The notes beneath the pieces were generated by a model. The model was not told the DNA's origin. It saw only the letters and a list, made by a program, of their open reading frames with translations, and ran no database searches. This document shows, piece after piece, positions 23,301 to 29,775 of a stretch of 44,141 bases of DNA. The position numbers were made by a program, and so were the translations under genes. The DNA lies in the NCBI RefSeq assembly GCF_023715155.1, contig NZ_JAMBNQ010000039.1:1-44141 (forward strand). Reading direction: 5' to 3'. Origin of the DNA: Neobacillus mesonae. Its GTDB lineage: Bacteria; Bacillota; Bacilli; Bacillales; Cytobacillaceae. Within the stretch, counting starts at the first letter, position 1, and each line of letters opens with the position of its first letter.

Positions 23301-24231
23301 TATCAGTGCTTCATACCTACTACGGGCTGCTGCCACCGAGATTCATCAGCCATTTCCTACTGATTAGTGTCATTGATTCCGCAACCTTAACATCCACTTC
23401 TCGGCTTCATTTGTTCCGTATGACTTAGCTTTACATATTCCCTTAGCGTCCAACTCTAACCCGCCAGCAAAGAATTCAACCACTGCGAGAGGTTCAAATT
23501 CTCGAATAACCTATAATGGTTAAACACAGATTTTGCAAACACGAATACAAAATCCACTACTGGTCATCCTTTCGGATGTGAGTACCTTCATTTTGGTATC
23601 TCCACGCCTTTCGAGCCGTACTTCCGTTGGTTCGTTCTAGTCCAGAGGACTCTCTACGCATAGGAATTTTCTAGCCCCCCGACTACTCCTGTACCATCTC
23701 AGGTCAAGTTTCGCCGTCCTCTCCGAGCTTCACACCATGATAAACGCGGATTTATCACAGCATGTCGGGGTATTAGGGTAGGAATGCTCGCATACATCCT
23801 AAGCAGGTATTTCACCTGCCAAATTAGTCATACAGTTCGAGTTTTAACCACAGGTTTTCATGGAGGTTTTTATCCTCCGTGGTCTTTACTCGGCTAAGCT
23901 TTAGCCCATTGTTTCCAATGGATTTAACTTAGCAACAAATCGCACCATGCTCGGCATCGATAAACGCAGCTTGTCCGCCTATTGCCTGCACTTCTGCGAT
24001 AGCATGCAAAGCAACCGTGGTCTTACCTGAACTTTCTGGGCCGTATATTTCAATAATTCTTCCCCTAGGATAACCCCCAACCCCAAGTGCAGTGTCAAGT
24101 GCTAAGGATCCACTCGGGACGGTCGAAATTTGTGTATCCGTTTGCTCACCCATTTTCATAATGGATCCCTTACCGAATTGTTTTTCTATTTGTTTTAGCG
24201 CCATTTCTAACGCTGCCTTACGGTCACTCAC
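19936..24231 (-). CDS. recA: Recombinase RecA, interrupted by a group II and a group I intron
   Basis: The gene is a join of three exons, 24231-23946, 21107-20785 and 20370-19936. Their sum is 1044 bases, giving 347 residues in frame, one less than B. subtilis RecA. RecA forms filaments on single-stranded DNA, drives strand exchange and triggers LexA self-cleavage. Walker A GPESSGKT is at 64-71, the catalytic Glu94 is in DAEHALDP, and loop L2 with GVMFGNPETTPGG is rebuilt only after splicing. The group II intron splits codon 96 in phase 1; the group I intron lies between codons 203 and 204. Unspliced RNA would give truncated proteins of 100 residues or less than full length. Neighbours cinA and rny match B. 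subtilis, and a LexA box lies upstream, so this is the ordinary chromosomal recA. No coding damage is seen in any exon. Confidence 0.96.
20371..20784 (-). ncRNA. Group I self-splicing intron in recA (ORF-less)
   Basis: A 414-nt ribozyme between codons 203 and 204. The 5' exon ends in U (GGAAAU) and the intron ends in G, as required. The internal guide CTGGGTTTCC (plus 20646-20655) pairs its GUUUCC with exon GGAAAU, giving the U-G wobble of P1, and its CUGG with the 3' exon CCAG (P10). P7 strands are GACTA (20502-20506) in AGAGACTA and TAGTC (20404-20408) in GATAGTCCG; the P4-P6 core TACCGTGCCAAGTC precedes. The guide lies 133 bases from the 5' splice site, so the P1 loop is enlarged; CAACTT right after the splice site can pair with AAGTTG (20736-20741) in it. 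There is no homing endonuclease gene, so it is probably not self-mobile. It is compact and likely of IA-like type, but the subgroup is not certain. Confidence 0.93.
20785..21107 (-). CDS. recA: recA exon 2 (end of codon 96 to codon 203)
   Basis: Begins with CG (completing GCG, Ala96) then LDPSYAQKLGVNIDELL and runs to EKVGVMFGN. It holds the Walker B region (DIIVIDSVAALVPK) and the L1 loop. Without splicing it reads into the group I intron and stops at TAA five codons later. Confidence 0.95.
21212..21397 (-). pseudogene. Severed HNH endonuclease tail of the intron protein
   Basis: Sixty-one codons in the same frame as the reverse transcriptase above, separated from it by one TGA. It contains NIHHVKPY and NLATVCKPCHYRIHNEKE, the His and Cys residues of an HNH domain; the first CxxC half (CRCCG) lies before the stop. 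It could in principle be read from the GTG at 21397, but no ribosome site is seen, so it is best taken as a broken tail. Confidence 0.75.
21404..23122 (-). CDS. ltrA: Group II intron reverse transcriptase-maturase
   Basis: A 572-residue intron-encoded protein. It carries the RT fingers-palm blocks (KANKGSKTPGSDG, FRPLGIPAIIDRVIQ, SYGFRPMREAGQAV, the GDISKFFDEV block 3, GTPQGGIISPLLANVYL and the catalytic YADDW), then the X/maturase domain (LINSQIRGIINYYSAAD, KWTPANKT) and the start of a zinc/HNH domain (GKCRCCGDFVT) where TGA ends the frame. The maturase part needed for splicing is complete; the endonuclease part needed for efficient retrohoming is cut. The start is a TTG behind GGGGG in domain IV. 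It presumably assists removal of its own intron from recA mRNA. Confidence 0.92.
   Translation of the reverse strand: MSRPKTEAEYKSLQDKFYNQTKECLERNKHPSFKGLLEIVKSDAVIMTAIHKLKANKGSKTPGSDGIVMEDILVKDYREVVDGVKKKLDNYKAIPVRRKFIPKTGKKGEFRPLGIPAIIDRVIQELIRGVIEPILEAQFYDHSYGFRPMREAGQAVEYLNHIMRRTGYTWCIEGDISKFFDEVNHRILLKTLWSMGIRDKRVLMIIKEILKAGIMNECSRNELGTPQGGIISPLLANVYLHRMDMWITKEWYNKKTRKSFVSQSSKISTLKHHSTLKPAYLVRYADDWVIICRSKTDAEKWKYRIGEYLGNTLELRLSEEKTLITDARKKPLKFLGFKIKMLSNRGRATHGILPKVTPDEERVDLKVKELRKAIRRLKYAKNKEFLISDINLINSQIRGIINYYSAADGVNEVLRNYKETLKYASYKALKKYGAKWTPANKTDNLREVHEERTEQIAAIEYVVPKRIPKKHITEKDKIVVGITSIAFATWKMVPKKKLTESPYTKEGREHYAKRSKKKAALYRADSIFNDIQSVLIAYDTKSQIYNFEYLMNRGYTFNRDRGKCRCCGDFVT
23123..23945 (-). 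other. Ribozyme domains I-III of the recA group II intron
   Basis: This 823-base stretch has no gene; it is the catalytic RNA scaffold before the protein gene. It begins GTGCGATTTG and holds stems such as ATCCATTGG/CAATGGG near its 5' end and the EBS1 hexamer at 23759-23764. Confidence 0.8.
23946..24231 (-). CDS. recA: recA exon 1 (codons 1-95 and first base of codon 96)
   Basis: From MSDRKAALEMALKQIEKQFG through Walker A GPESSGKT to FIDAEH plus a G. The start is preceded by AAAGGAGGTC. Reading on into the intron gives only AICC before a stop. Confidence 0.96.
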
Positions 24232-24295
24232 AAATAGACCTCCTTTATAAAAAGTTTAATTATTGCCGGAATCTATCAAAACGAAACCTATTAAT

Positions 24296-24347
24296 AATAT
24301 AACCTCTTTCTGTTCATTTGTCGAGCAAAAACACGAACATTCATTCG
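24296..24347 (-). promoter_or_regulatory. recA promoter with LexA/DinR box
   Basis: The sequence CGAACATTCATTCG (24334-24347) matches the Bacillus SOS box CGAAC-N4-GTTCG with one mismatch. Downstream on the minus strand are TCGACA (24319-24324), 17 bases and TATATT (24296-24301), a usable SigA promoter. The box lies just upstream of the -35. This predicts DNA-damage induction of the intron-bearing transcript. Confidence 0.75.
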
Positions 24348-24473
24348 ACTTGATTGCAATCTATTTTTGTTGGCAATATGACCAAAATTACCCCGAAATG
24401 ATATTAATCTGAGGTTTCTTTTCTTGAAAGCATCTTTTTCTCATTTTGTCAGAAAACTCTCTAAAACCAAAAA

Positions 24474-24500
24474 CACAGAACGCTTCTTAAGCATTCTGTG
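24474..24500 (-). terminator. cinA terminator
   Basis: CACAGAATGCTT and its near complement AAGCGTTCTGTG form a stem that includes the stop codon; TTTTTGG follows on the minus strand. Confidence 0.75.
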
Positions 24501-25737
24501 CAGTACGCAGCATTTTTAAAATATAGTAACAGCCATATTTAACCGCTCGACCTCTGTTAGCGGTTCTAGTACCGCTGAGTGTTAATTTCTTAACAACCGT
24601 CTGCTTTCCTTTAATAGAAATCCCAATATAAACCGTGCCAACCGGTTTTCCTTCGAGTTCTTCGGGCCCAGCTACACCAGTAAAACTAATACCGATATCC
24701 GTTCCAAAAATTCTTCCGGCATTCTCCGCTAATTCCTGTGCACATTGCTCACTGACTGCTCCATATTTTTCAAGTGTTTCTTGCTTAACTTGTAAAATTT
24801 GATGTTTGACCTCATTGGAATAGCAAACGATGCCGCCTTTGAAAACAGAACTTGCGCCAGAAATAGAAGTAATATTCTGCTGAAACATTCCTCCCGTTAA
24901 GCTTTCTGCTGCTGTTATGGTTAATTTCTTTTCTTTTAATAGTTTTGTTAATTCGTTCAAAAGAGAAGATTGATCATAACCATATAGAAATTCTCCAACC
25001 CGCTCCCCGATTTTCTTTTCCACTTCATCCAGCATAGATACGGCAACAGCCTCGTCAGAATGTTTGGCGGTTAATCTTAAGGTCACTTCCCCATCTCCTG
25101 CAAGAGGCGCAATGGTAGGATTGCTCTGAGCCTCGATTAAATCAATAATTTCCGTTTCCAAAGCAGCTTCACCAATACCAAAAAAGCGCAGCACCCGTGA
25201 GACAAGAATAGAGCTTGAATCAGCCTCAGCAGATAATGCCTGTTTTCCGTACTTTGAAAACATCGGCTCCATTTCCTTTGGCGGCCCTGGGAGAAGCATA
25301 TATAAATGGGCATCTTTTTTTAGCAGCATCCCTGGTGCCATGCCATGATCGTTTGGCAGCACATGTGAACCTTCCAGAATTAATGCCTGCTTTTTGTTAT
25401 TTTCAGTCATTTCACGGTTTGTCCGTTTGAAATAAAGCTTAATTCCATCCAATGCTGCATCATCCATTACAAGCTGTTTCCCTAAGTGACGCGCAATTGT
25501 CTCCTTAGTTAAATCATCCTTAGTAGGTCCGAGACCCCCGGTAAAGATAATAATATCGGAACGCTTTTCTGCAATGGTAATTGCTGCTTTAAGCCTGTCT
25601 GGATTATCCCCAACAACCGTATGATAATATACATCAATTCCAAGACCTGCCAGTTCTTGTGAAATAAACCTGGCATTTGTATTGACGATTTGGCCCAGGA
25701 GCAATTCTGAACCTACCGCGATTATCTCTGCATTCAT
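24487..25737 (-). CDS. cinA: CinA, competence/damage-inducible protein
   Basis: A 416-residue two-domain protein. Residues 1 to about 170 are a molybdopterin-binding-like COG1058 domain (EIIAVGSELLLGQIVNTNA, FTGGLGPTKDDLTKE) with ADP-ribose pyrophosphatase activity in characterised members. The C-terminal part (about 255-416) is the nicotinamide-nucleotide amidase domain (TAAESLTGGMFQQNITSISGAS, GISFTGVAGPEE). It recycles NMN and is linked to competence through RecA. The ATG at 25737 follows AAAGGGGAGAGGG and matches the family start; the in-frame extension upstream overlaps pgsA and is rejected. It precedes recA as in B. subtilis. Confidence 0.95.
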   Translation of the reverse strand: MNAEIIAVGSELLLGQIVNTNARFISQELAGLGIDVYYHTVVGDNPDRLKAAITIAEKRSDIIIFTGGLGPTKDDLTKETIARHLGKQLVMDDAALDGIKLYFKRTNREMTENNKKQALILEGSHVLPNDHGMAPGMLLKKDAHLYMLLPGPPKEMEPMFSKYGKQALSAEADSSSILVSRVLRFFGIGEAALETEIIDLIEAQSNPTIAPLAGDGEVTLRLTAKHSDEAVAVSMLDEVEKKIGERVGEFLYGYDQSSLLNELTKLLKEKKLTITAAESLTGGMFQQNITSISGASSVFKGGIVCYSNEVKHQILQVKQETLEKYGAVSEQCAQELAENAGRIFGTDIGISFTGVAGPEELEGKPVGTVYIGISIKGKQTVVKKLTLSGTRTANRGRAVKYGCYYILKMLRTAQNA

Positions 25738-25756
25738 TTTCCCTCTCCCCTTTCTC

Positions 25757-26341
25757 CTACTTTGAATTTTTAAACACATGTCCATTTTTTGCAAAATAAT
25801 CCAAGCCAGACCAAATCGTAAAAATTAAGGCTACCCAAAGGGCCAAAACATCAAAACGGAAAGATATCATAGCAAAAATAATATTATGTAACAAAATAGA
25901 TGAAATGGCGATAATTTGTGTCCATGTTTTAATTTTGCCGAGCATATTGGCGGCCACCACTTCTCCTTCGCCGGCAAGCAGCAAGCGCAGACCGGTTACA
26001 GCAAACTCACGGCTTATAATGATAATGACAATCCAGGATGGCGCATAAAGATCATTTATTTCTACCAGAACAATTAAGGCAGAAGAAACAAGAAGCTTAT
26101 CAGCCAGTGGATCAAGAAATTTACCCATGTTAGTTACTAGATTATGCTTTCGGGCATAATGACCATCTATCCAATCTGTTGTGGATGCCAAAATGAAAAT
26201 TAATGCACCGACAAAATGAGTGAGCGGAATATCTGCCCCAAGCAAATGGATTCGTCCCCAATTAAATGGGACAAGCATAATGATTAGGAAAATTGGGATT
26301 AATAAAATTCTTGATACGGTTATTCTATTTGGTATATTCAT
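25757..26341 (-). CDS. pgsA: CDP-diacylglycerol-glycerol-3-phosphate 3-phosphatidyltransferase
   Basis: A 194-residue integral membrane enzyme making phosphatidylglycerol phosphate, the first step to phosphatidylglycerol and cardiolipin. The CDP-alcohol phosphotransferase motif is complete: DWIDGHYARKHNLVT, then GKFLDPLADK. Several hydrophobic helices (ILLIPIFLIIMLV, FVGALIFILAS, WIVIIIISREFAVTGL, IIAISSILLHNII) fit the family. It is 19 bases upstream of cinA, so co-transcription is likely. Confidence 0.96.
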   Translation of the reverse strand: MNIPNRITVSRILLIPIFLIIMLVPFNWGRIHLLGADIPLTHFVGALIFILASTTDWIDGHYARKHNLVTNMGKFLDPLADKLLVSSALIVLVEINDLYAPSWIVIIIISREFAVTGLRLLLAGEGEVVAANMLGKIKTWTQIIAISSILLHNIIFAMISFRFDVLALWVALIFTIWSGLDYFAKNGHVFKNSK

Positions 26342-26474
26342 ACAGTTTCCTCCTAAAGCAAACGAAAAAGCCTAATCAACCCAGGCATTTTAAACATAAA
26401 GTATAACTTCAATCATGCGAGTTTTCTATCCCCAACTGATTGTTGGTCCCGTTACCTGCGTGCGGGATGGTAAG

Positions 26475-26506
26475 TGAAAAATAGCCATCACTCGATGACT
26501 ATTCGT
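26475..26506 (-). terminator. rodZ terminator
   Basis: AATAGTCATCG and its partner (CGATGACTAT-like, GTGATGGCTATT) pair around the stop codon; TTTTTCAC follows. Confidence 0.65.
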
Positions 26507-27407
26507 TCTTCGGAACATATTGAATCGTAATGTTCTGCCGAACCATTTTGGATGGATCTACTGCAAACTCCAGCTTCTGATCATTAACAAAAATATCTGT
26601 ATCGAGGGAATTGCCGACTACAATATAAGCTTCTTTTTCGTCTGAAAAATCAACAGTTTGACTTTCTGTTCCACCTGTTTGTAACATTCCTGAATAAAAA
26701 GTCTTGCCTTTTCCATTTCGTATAGTGACCCATGTTTTTCCTTTCGATACTACTTTCAGAACAAATTGATCAGCATTTTTCAAATCAAATGTAGAATTTT
26801 TTCCTTGGCTCTTAACAACTGACAATTCCTGTGGATTTGCTTCAGAGGCAGGGGGTGTTGTTTCCTCATTGGTGCCCTTCTTACTATCTTTTCCCCCCTG
26901 ATTCTTATCCTCAGTCTGAACCTTCTCACTCGTCTTTGCATTCTGGTCAATTTTATTCTCTACCTTTACAGGCTCTGTTTCATTGTTCATCGATTCAGTT
27001 GTATCATTACCTGCATGATTATAGAGAAAATAATACAAGATTCCAGCCACGCCTACGACAAACACACCAATTAATATTTTAGGAAGAATATCAAAAATTT
27101 TCGAATTCCCTTCTGAAAGGGCCTTATTTGTTTTAACCCGAGATAGCTGCTGCGGCAATTCTTCGTTAAGGGAAGCAGGTATTTCACTTTTATAAGTTTC
27201 AAAAATTTCATCCGGATCTAGTCCCAATGCCTCTGTATATTGTTTAATAAAGGCTCGCACATAGAAATTCCCAGGCATGCTTGAATAGTTGCCTTCTTCA
27301 ATTCCTATTAAATAACGTTTTTGGATTTTTGTTAAGGATTGCAAATCATCCAAACTTAAATTTTTGGCTAAACGGGCTTCTTTTAATCGATTCCCTAATT
27401 CAGTCAC
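26499..27407 (-). CDS. rodZ: RodZ-like cell-shape protein (YmfM)
   Basis: A 302-residue bitopic membrane protein. Residues 1 to about 75 are a Cro/C1-like helix-turn-helix (LGNRLKEARLAKNLSLDDLQ ... KRYLIGIEEGNYSSMPGNFYVRAFIKQYTEALGL). A single membrane helix (ILIGVFVVGVAGILYYFLY, about 110-130) is followed by a low-complexity acidic linker and a C-terminal DUF4115 beta domain. RodZ links MreB filaments to the wall-synthesis machinery. The GTG at 27407 behind GGAAGGTG matches the known start VTELG; an upstream TTG would overlap the ribosome site. Confidence 0.92.
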   Translation of the reverse strand: MTELGNRLKEARLAKNLSLDDLQSLTKIQKRYLIGIEEGNYSSMPGNFYVRAFIKQYTEALGLDPDEIFETYKSEIPASLNEELPQQLSRVKTNKALSEGNSKIFDILPKILIGVFVVGVAGILYYFLYNHAGNDTTESMNNETEPVKVENKIDQNAKTSEKVQTEDKNQGGKDSKKGTNEETTPPASEANPQELSVVKSQGKNSTFDLKNADQFVLKVVSKGKTWVTIRNGKGKTFYSGMLQTGGTESQTVDFSDEKEAYIVVGNSLDTDIFVNDQKLEFAVDPSKMVRQNITIQYVPKNE

Positions 27408-27427
27408 TAACAAACACCTTCCAATTA

Positions 27428-28216
27428 CTAAAAGTTAAAATCCCCAAAATCAGATCCAGAGAACAGATTATTCTTATCCATTACGTCATATGTAATTACT
27501 TCATCAGCATGATTTCTAATTTCAATAATATAATCAAAATCATCAAGTGTATATTCAGAGTGCTGGACAAAAATATCAGGGTGTTCAATCACCTTAACCG
27601 CCGGAAGACGCATAATTTCTCTAACCAGCTGCCAATGCCGTTCACTTGCGCGTTTTGTAGAAACGACACCGTCTAAAATAAACAAATTATCAGCGTTATA
27701 TTCATCCTGAATCAACTGATCACGGATTGTCTGTTTTAAAAGTGTGGAAGAAACAAACAGCCATCTTTTATTGGCACATACACTCGCGGCCACAATAGAT
27801 TCAGTTTTACCAACACGGGGCATTCCGCGGATTCCAATCAATTTATGACCTTCCTGCTTAAATAATTCTGCCATAAAATCAACTAAAAGGCCAAGTTCAT
27901 CCCTTACAAATCGGAATGTTTTTTTCTCATCCGCATCCCTTTGAATATATCGGCCATGGCGGACGGCCAGCCGATCTCTGAGTTTCGGTTCTCTTATTTT
28001 GATTACTTTTATTGTGTCCATTTTATGTAAAATCGACTCAAGTCGTTTTATTTGGTTATCATCGTTTGCTAAAATCAGCAAACCGCGTCTTCCTTCATCA
28101 ACACCGTTAATGGTTACAATATTAATAGAAAGCATTCCCAAAAGAGAAGAAATATCGCCTAGCAGACCGGGGCGGTTTTTTTGGATTTCATATTCTAAAT
28201 ACCATTCTTTTTTCAT
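27428..28216 (-). CDS. ymfK: YmfK, DUF3388 family protein
   Basis: A 262-residue protein matching B. subtilis YmfK over its length. The N-terminal part is an ACT-like fold (LEYEIQKNRPGLLGDISSLLGMLSINIVTINGVDEGRRG), suggesting small-molecule sensing. The C-terminal part has GIRGMPRVGKTESIVAASVCA, a P-loop-like GxxxxGKT motif, and a RLPAVKVIEHPDIFVQHSEYT segment. No function has been proven. The ATG at 28216 behind GGGGG is preferred to an upstream start. It lies 20 bases upstream of rodZ. Confidence 0.9.
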   Translation of the reverse strand: MKKEWYLEYEIQKNRPGLLGDISSLLGMLSINIVTINGVDEGRRGLLILANDDNQIKRLESILHKMDTIKVIKIREPKLRDRLAVRHGRYIQRDADEKKTFRFVRDELGLLVDFMAELFKQEGHKLIGIRGMPRVGKTESIVAASVCANKRWLFVSSTLLKQTIRDQLIQDEYNADNLFILDGVVSTKRASERHWQLVREIMRLPAVKVIEHPDIFVQHSEYTLDDFDYIIEIRNHADEVITYDVMDKNNLFSGSDFGDFNF

Positions 28217-28335
28217 GTTAACCCCCAAAGAAAAATCGACAATATTTTTACGAATCTTTACCTAAACTTTATCATAAATGATTTTACTGGAAGATGAAAG
28301 AAAAAACACAGTGAAAAAAATATATTATGAAAAAA

Positions 28336-28366
28336 AGAGAGGGAGGATACCCTCCGCTCTCTTCTA
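28336..28366 (-). terminator. ymfJ terminator
   Basis: AGAGAGCGGAGGGTA and its complement form a strong stem; TTTTTTTC follows on the minus strand. Confidence 0.88.
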
Positions 28367-28390
28367 TCCAGCCATAAAACTTAATATTAT

Positions 28391-28404
28391 CCCCCAGCTG
28401 GGGG
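28391..28404. repeat. Perfect GC palindrome in the ymfJ trailer
   Basis: CCCCCAGCTGGGGG reads the same on both strands. It lies between the ymfJ stop and its terminator, not followed by T residues, so it is not itself a terminator. Confidence 0.6.
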
Positions 28405-28459
28405 ACTTTGTTTAAACCATCAATAAAGGTTGTAAAAACCCTCACTGATGAGTTCTACA

Positions 28460-28705
28460 TTATTGTTTAACAAGCTTTACCATAACGTTAGCAATTGCCT
28501 GCTGTTCTTGATCGTCGGCAACAGACCACATGTCTGCAAGAACTCGCTCCTGCTCATTTTTTGGGTCTACATTATCAGCTAAATAATCACCAATTTGATG
28601 AGCAAGACTGTTAATTGCGCCCTCACTCATTCCTTGACCTTGTGCTTGAGAAAGGCGATCACCTAAAAAGTCCTGCCATTCCTTCCAATTATCTAAAACA
28701 GACAT
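28460..28705 (-). CDS. ymfJ: YmfJ, DUF3243 family protein
   Basis: An 81-residue acidic helical protein, almost collinear with B. subtilis YmfJ: VLDNWKEWQDFLGDRLSQA at the start, INSLAHQIGDYLADNVDPKN in the middle, and a C-terminal ANVMVKLVK. Function unknown; it has no cysteine, signal or membrane segment. AAGGAGGTT sets the start. Its trailer holds a strong terminator, so ymfK downstream needs its own promoter. Confidence 0.93.
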   Translation of the reverse strand: MSVLDNWKEWQDFLGDRLSQAQGQGMSEGAINSLAHQIGDYLADNVDPKNEQERVLADMWSVADDQEQQAIANVMVKLVKQ

Positions 28706-28792
28706 TGTTTAACCTCCTTTTGATTATGGTACAACGTTATTTTGCTATTTTGGAGTTCAAACTATGCATGTAATAAAGTGAATTTTTTACCA

Positions 28793-28980
28793 CATTAACG
28801 AATAAGTCCTACGTATCAAGACACAGCACAAGCAGGAAATATAAGCGGGAATAAGTGCTAAATGCACCCGATTGGTGAGATACACCGAAATTTACCAAAG
28901 TATCAGCAAAGGTTTACAGCAGGACTAATAATCATTGGGGGGATGGAAAAACCCCGCTGATTTAAGTTACATTTTATGTA
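28793..28980 (+). repeat. Dispersed repeat, copy 1 (about 190 nt)
   Basis: From CATTAACG to TTTATGTA. It aligns throughout with 40758-40955; shared blocks are AGCAGGAA-TATAAG, ATGCACCCGATTGGTGAGAT, GGACTAA-AATCA and CCGCTGATT. It overlaps the last codon and stop (TAA) of ymfI on the other strand. Type and mobility are unknown. Confidence 0.8.
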
Positions 28981-29696
28981 TACCATCCGCCATTAATAGC
29001 GAGGACCTGCCCTGTAATATAATTTGCTTTATCTGATAATAAAAAAGTGACAGCATGTGCGATTTCTTCTGGCAGACCGAGCCTGCCCATTGGAATATCA
29101 AAACGGATTTGTTCCAGCTCATCCTCTGTAAAGCCTTCCATCATGTGCGTAGAAATCGCCCCAGGGGCAATGGCATTGACACGAACACCATTTAAGGCAA
29201 CTTCCTTGCTTAACGCTTTTACAAAAGCAATTTGAGCACCTTTGGCAGCAGAATAAGCCACTTCGCATGCAGCACCTGTCTGACCCCAAATCGATGTAAT
29301 GACAATAATATTCCCAGAATTTTTCGAAAGGAATTTTGGCATTAATTCTTTTGTTAGCATAACAGGGTTTAATACATGGATATTCATCAAAGCTTCCAGT
29401 TCTTCCTGCTTCAGATCAATTAATAAACCATATTGGCTGTTCCCGCCGCAATGGACCATAGCATCCAGTGAAAAAATTTGTGATGTAATTTTTTTATAGC
29501 CATCAGGTTCAGCCAAATCAGCAGGAATGGGGATATACTCTCCCCCAAACTTTTTAAGGTCTTCGAGTAATCCCTTAATAGATTTTTCATTTTTATTATA
29601 ATGTAGATATAAATGATAGCCGCTCTTCGCTAAATGATAAGCAACCGATTGCCCGATTCCACCGCTCGCACCTGTAATTAAGACAAATTTCTTCAT
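28974..29696 (-). CDS. ymfI: YmfI, SDR family reductase (EF-P 5-aminopentanone reductase)
   Basis: A 240-residue short-chain dehydrogenase. The cofactor motif is TGASGGIGQS, the catalytic Ser is in VVITSIWGQTG-like context and YSAAKGAQ gives the Tyr-x-x-x-Lys pair. In B. subtilis YmfI reduces a 5-aminopentanone group on Lys32 of elongation factor P, giving the mature 5-aminopentanol form. The product ends with the SDR-typical ITGQVLAINGGWYT. The ATG at 29696 is preferred; a GTG nine bases earlier is also possible. The last codon and stop lie inside a dispersed repeat, so the C-terminus was probably set by its insertion. Confidence 0.88.
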   Translation of the reverse strand: MKKFVLITGASGGIGQSVAYHLAKSGYHLYLHYNKNEKSIKGLLEDLKKFGGEYIPIPADLAEPDGYKKITSQIFSLDAMVHCGGNSQYGLLIDLKQEELEALMNIHVLNPVMLTKELMPKFLSKNSGNIIVITSIWGQTGAACEVAYSAAKGAQIAFVKALSKEVALNGVRVNAIAPGAISTHMMEGFTEDELEQIRFDIPMGRLGLPEEIAHAVTFLLSDKANYITGQVLAINGGWYT

Positions 29697-29775
29697 TCTT
29701 TTCACTCTTTCTAATTCTCTTTAACCGTTGAAGGAAACGCAGGAAAGCGCCGCAAAACGCGACGCTGACCTAAAT

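Larger units (their letters stand above)
21108..23945 (-). mobile_element. Group II intron inserted in recA
   Basis: A 2838-nt retroelement. It begins with GTGCG, the group II 5' consensus, directly after exon sequence GAGCATG and ends in AT before CGCTCGAT. EBS1 is seen as CATGCT (plus 23759-23764), a perfect complement of the last six exon bases AGCATG (IBS1). Domain V is at about 21165-21203 (CCGTATGCGG, loop, CGCACGTACGG) and domain VI follows to the end, with CCTAAC a possible branch-point strand. The reverse transcriptase gene lies in domain IV. Removing the intron restores the DAEHALDP motif exactly. The TATCGC tandem at the 3' end makes the last six bases slightly ambiguous; only this junction keeps the frame with GTGCG. 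Confidence 0.95.

Noticed and set aside
19936..24231. recA as a pseudogene or an assembly chimera
   Set aside because: All exons are in frame, key residues are intact, and splice signals of both intron classes fit to the base.
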